A stretch of DNA of 6,694 bases from Desulfocapsa sp. (GTDB lineage: Bacteria > Desulfobacterota > Desulfobulbia > Desulfobulbales > Desulfocapsaceae), in assembly GCA_029934815.1 (NCBI GenBank), contig JAOZLM010000125.1:1-6694 (forward strand). The letters are read 5' to 3'. The translations under genes and the position numbers were made by a program. Below the pieces are notes generated by a model. That model searched no databases and was not told the origin of the DNA. It saw only the letters and a program-made list of their open reading frames with translations. Below, piece after piece: positions 5,128-6,694 of the stretch; the stretch's first letter is position 1, and the number at the start of each line of letters is the position of its first letter.

Positions 5128-6694
5128 ATATTCTGCTTTCTCTTTGGCTCTCCTGTTGCTCACCTTTTTCACTGTTTCTCTTCCTGTCACTACATCTGCA
5201 ACGACTGGCCCGCTTAAGCTCTTTTTTTCCGGTAATGTTCAGGGTGAAACTGAACCCTGTGGCTGAAAATCTAATCAATTGGGCGGTCTGTCCAAGAAAT
5301 TATTTCATATAAAAGATCGTACTGAAGGGCAAACTGACAACAGATTACTGGTCGACAGCGGCAACCTGTTGTTCAAACGAAAAACTGTGGCCAAAGGGAT
5401 CAATCAGGCAAGACTTACTGCCGATACTATTCTTACCGTCTACACTGATATAGGCTTTGACGCCGTGGCCGTTGGCCCTCGAGATCTTGCCGGAGGATTG
5501 ACACTGCTCCAGGAATCGAAAAAGAACGGGTTTCCGTGGGTTTCTGCAAATATAGTGGACGATAAAGGGCAACTCCTCTTTAACAATCTTATCAAAAAAG
5601 AGATCCAGGGACAAAATATTATCATAACCGCTGTTAGCAGTGTGCCTGAACGGACAATACCGGGTGTACAGATGCGACCATGGAAAGAAGTCCTGCCCAC
5701 TCTTCTCAAACAAATTAAAGCTGATGACCCTGCCAGTTTTGTAATAGTACTCTCTTCATTGAACACTGGCGTAAACAAACAAATTACAGCAGAGTTTCCA
5801 GAAATTTCACTTCTCATCGGGGCCGATCCCCGCAAGGGAAATATATCACCGGCACTTACTAATAAGAGCATCCTCACCCAGACCGCAAAACAGGGAAAAT
5901 ACCAGGGGCTTCTTGAAATATCTTTTGGTAATAGTCGTGTGTGGGGAAAAGATAGCCAAAAAAAGCTGGCCGACCTGCAAAACAAACTCGGCTCGCTGAA
6001 CTGGCAATTGCGACGGCTCGTGAAAAAATCACAAAAAGCTGATGTACCGCAAAAATATACGGCAACAATCACCAGACTGGAAAAAGAAAAAGAAGAACTG
6101 ACCACAGCAATTACCGCAATGGAACAGCAAGTAGCAGAAGAACAGACAGCAGGAGCTGTCACTGATCAGTTCACATATAGTTTTCTGGCACTGAAAAAAA
6201 ACATACCAAATGATCAGCCCACTGAAGAGCGAATCAAAAAACTAAACAGCGAAATACGATCACTGAACAAAAAGAAGAAAGAAACAAGAAAGGCAGCCAC
6301 CAGGGAAGAAGATATTATTCGTATTCCCACTGAGCTTATTGGATCAGACACATGCTATGCATGTCATGAATTACAGGGTGATTTCTGGAAAACTACACAA
6401 CATGCAACGGCCTACGACACCTTGGTAAAGAAGAAAAAGAATCTCGACCTTGAATGTCTACCCTGTCATATGACCATTGATATTCCGGGAGGAAAATTTG
6501 AGTCCTTAGTTATTGACTCACTTCTCTCCTACCCCGAAGAGTTACAATCCGTCGGCTGCGAAACCTGCCATGGAAACGGACAGAAACATCTGGAAGACCC
6601 GGAACGTTTCAAACTGGTTAGAACTCCAGGGATTAATATTTGCCTTACCTGCCATACCGATGAGCATGATGACAATTTTCAGTATCAGCCTAAA
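5111..6694 (+). CDS. UshA-like/multiheme c-type cytochrome selenoprotein (Sec52), 3' partial
   Basis: A predicted secreted redox protein, at least 528 codons, cut by the window edge. Residues 1-30 form a signal peptide (basic start, hydrophobic 8-26, likely cleavage after TSA30). Residues 35-275 resemble the UshA/5'-nucleotidase metallophosphatase fold: SGNVQGETEPCG, Sec52, KSNQLGGL, then LVDSGNL, GFDAVAVGPRDL and PWVSANI. Relatives I recall have PCGC followed by GGL, so UGA at 5264-5266 replaces the second Cys of a CxC pair. Usual phosphatase metal ligands look lost (GPRD for GNHD, SSL for SHL). Residues about 280-345 and 372-405 are charged coiled coil. A c554-like domain follows with CxxCH at 415, 449, 483 and 511; His431 in TTQHATAY may be a distal ligand. 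The ATG is the first start after an in-frame stop at 5090-5092. No Shine-Dalgarno is clear; overlap with rarA suggests coupling. Substrate and partners are unknown. Confidence 0.88.
5264..5305 (+). promoter_or_regulatory. Bacterial SECIS element with UGA selenocysteine codon
   Basis: The UGA at 5264-5266 is followed directly by a foldable element. The apical hairpin pairs UUGGGC (5279-5284) with GUCCAA (5290-5295), including one G-U pair, and closes a GGUCU loop (5285-5289). Below it, UAAU (5272-5275) pairs with AUUA (5299-5302) across a CAA/GAA internal loop, and AAA (5267-5269) can pair with UUU (5303-5305). Counting the U of UGA as 1, loop G and U fall at 23 and 24, the positions known to be needed for SelB binding in E. 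coli fdhF, whose loop I recall as AGGUCU. The element is wholly coding, as expected in bacteria. It should recruit SelB with Sec-tRNA to read UGA as selenocysteine. Confidence 0.85.

Noticed and set aside
5111..5266. A 51-codon peptide ending at UGA followed by a separate or broken cytochrome gene (pseudogene reading).
   Set aside because: The frame is unchanged on both sides, no other disruption occurs in 476 following codons, the UGA replaces a Cys of a recalled family motif, and a fitting SECIS hairpin follows.
5440..6162. A 240-codon open frame on the minus strand opposite the cytochrome gene.
   Set aside because: Its translation is Ser-, Cys- and Phe-rich with no recognisable domain, and it lies opposite a gene with clear protein-level motifs, so it is an antisense shadow.
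1..6694. CRISPR array, tRNA or rRNA gene, insertion sequence, or phage or defence island.
   Set aside because: No regularly spaced repeats, cloverleaf, transposase, integrase or defence-type protein was seen on either strand.

Overview
The window suggests a selenoprotein-using, cytochrome-rich anaerobe with moderate to low GC, most likely a member of the Desulfobacterota (deltaproteobacterial sulfate reducers and relatives, perhaps Desulfobulbales). This is inferred from gene content: a periplasmic multiheme c-type cytochrome carrying an in-frame UGA selenocysteine codon with a bacterial SECIS hairpin, and a response regulator fused to a GAF domain and a class III nucleotide cyclase. No rRNA or other decisive marker is present.

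Layout, left to right. Positions 1-167 hold no gene but contain a striking perfect 18-bp palindrome inside a larger imperfect inverted repeat. A hairpin straddles the end of the first gene. Positions 168-1616 (minus) encode a full-length NAD(P)-dependent succinate-semialdehyde dehydrogenase (gabD). A short divergent intergenic region with a good sigma70-type promoter leads to a 75-aa S4-domain RNA-binding protein of the YbcJ type (1752-1979, plus). That gene converges, with an 8-bp gap, on a 520-aa REC-GAF-class III cyclase (1988-3550, minus). A 233-bp divergent intergenic region follows, then rarA (3784-5127, plus), a full-length AAA+ replication-associated recombination factor. Overlapping the last 17 bases of rarA, a fifth gene begins at 5111 and runs off the right edge (at least 528 codons).

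The fifth gene is the main discovery. Read conventionally it stops after 51 codons at a UGA (5264-5266). The same frame then stays open to the window edge and encodes one coherent protein: signal peptide, a UshA/5'-nucleotidase-like domain opening with a Cys-Gly-Sec motif where relatives have Cys-Gly-Cys, a long charged coiled coil, and a c554-type domain with four CxxCH heme motifs before the edge. Directly after the UGA the RNA can fold into a stem-loop with a GGUCU apical loop at the same spacing from the UGA as I recall for the Escherichia coli fdhF SECIS. I call it a selenoprotein, not a broken gene.

The five genes do not form one pathway. gabD is catabolic and stands alone here, the S4 protein and RarA are RNA and DNA housekeeping factors, the cyclase is a signalling protein, and the cytochrome acts outside the cytoplasm. 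Only rarA and the cytochrome gene look physically coupled.
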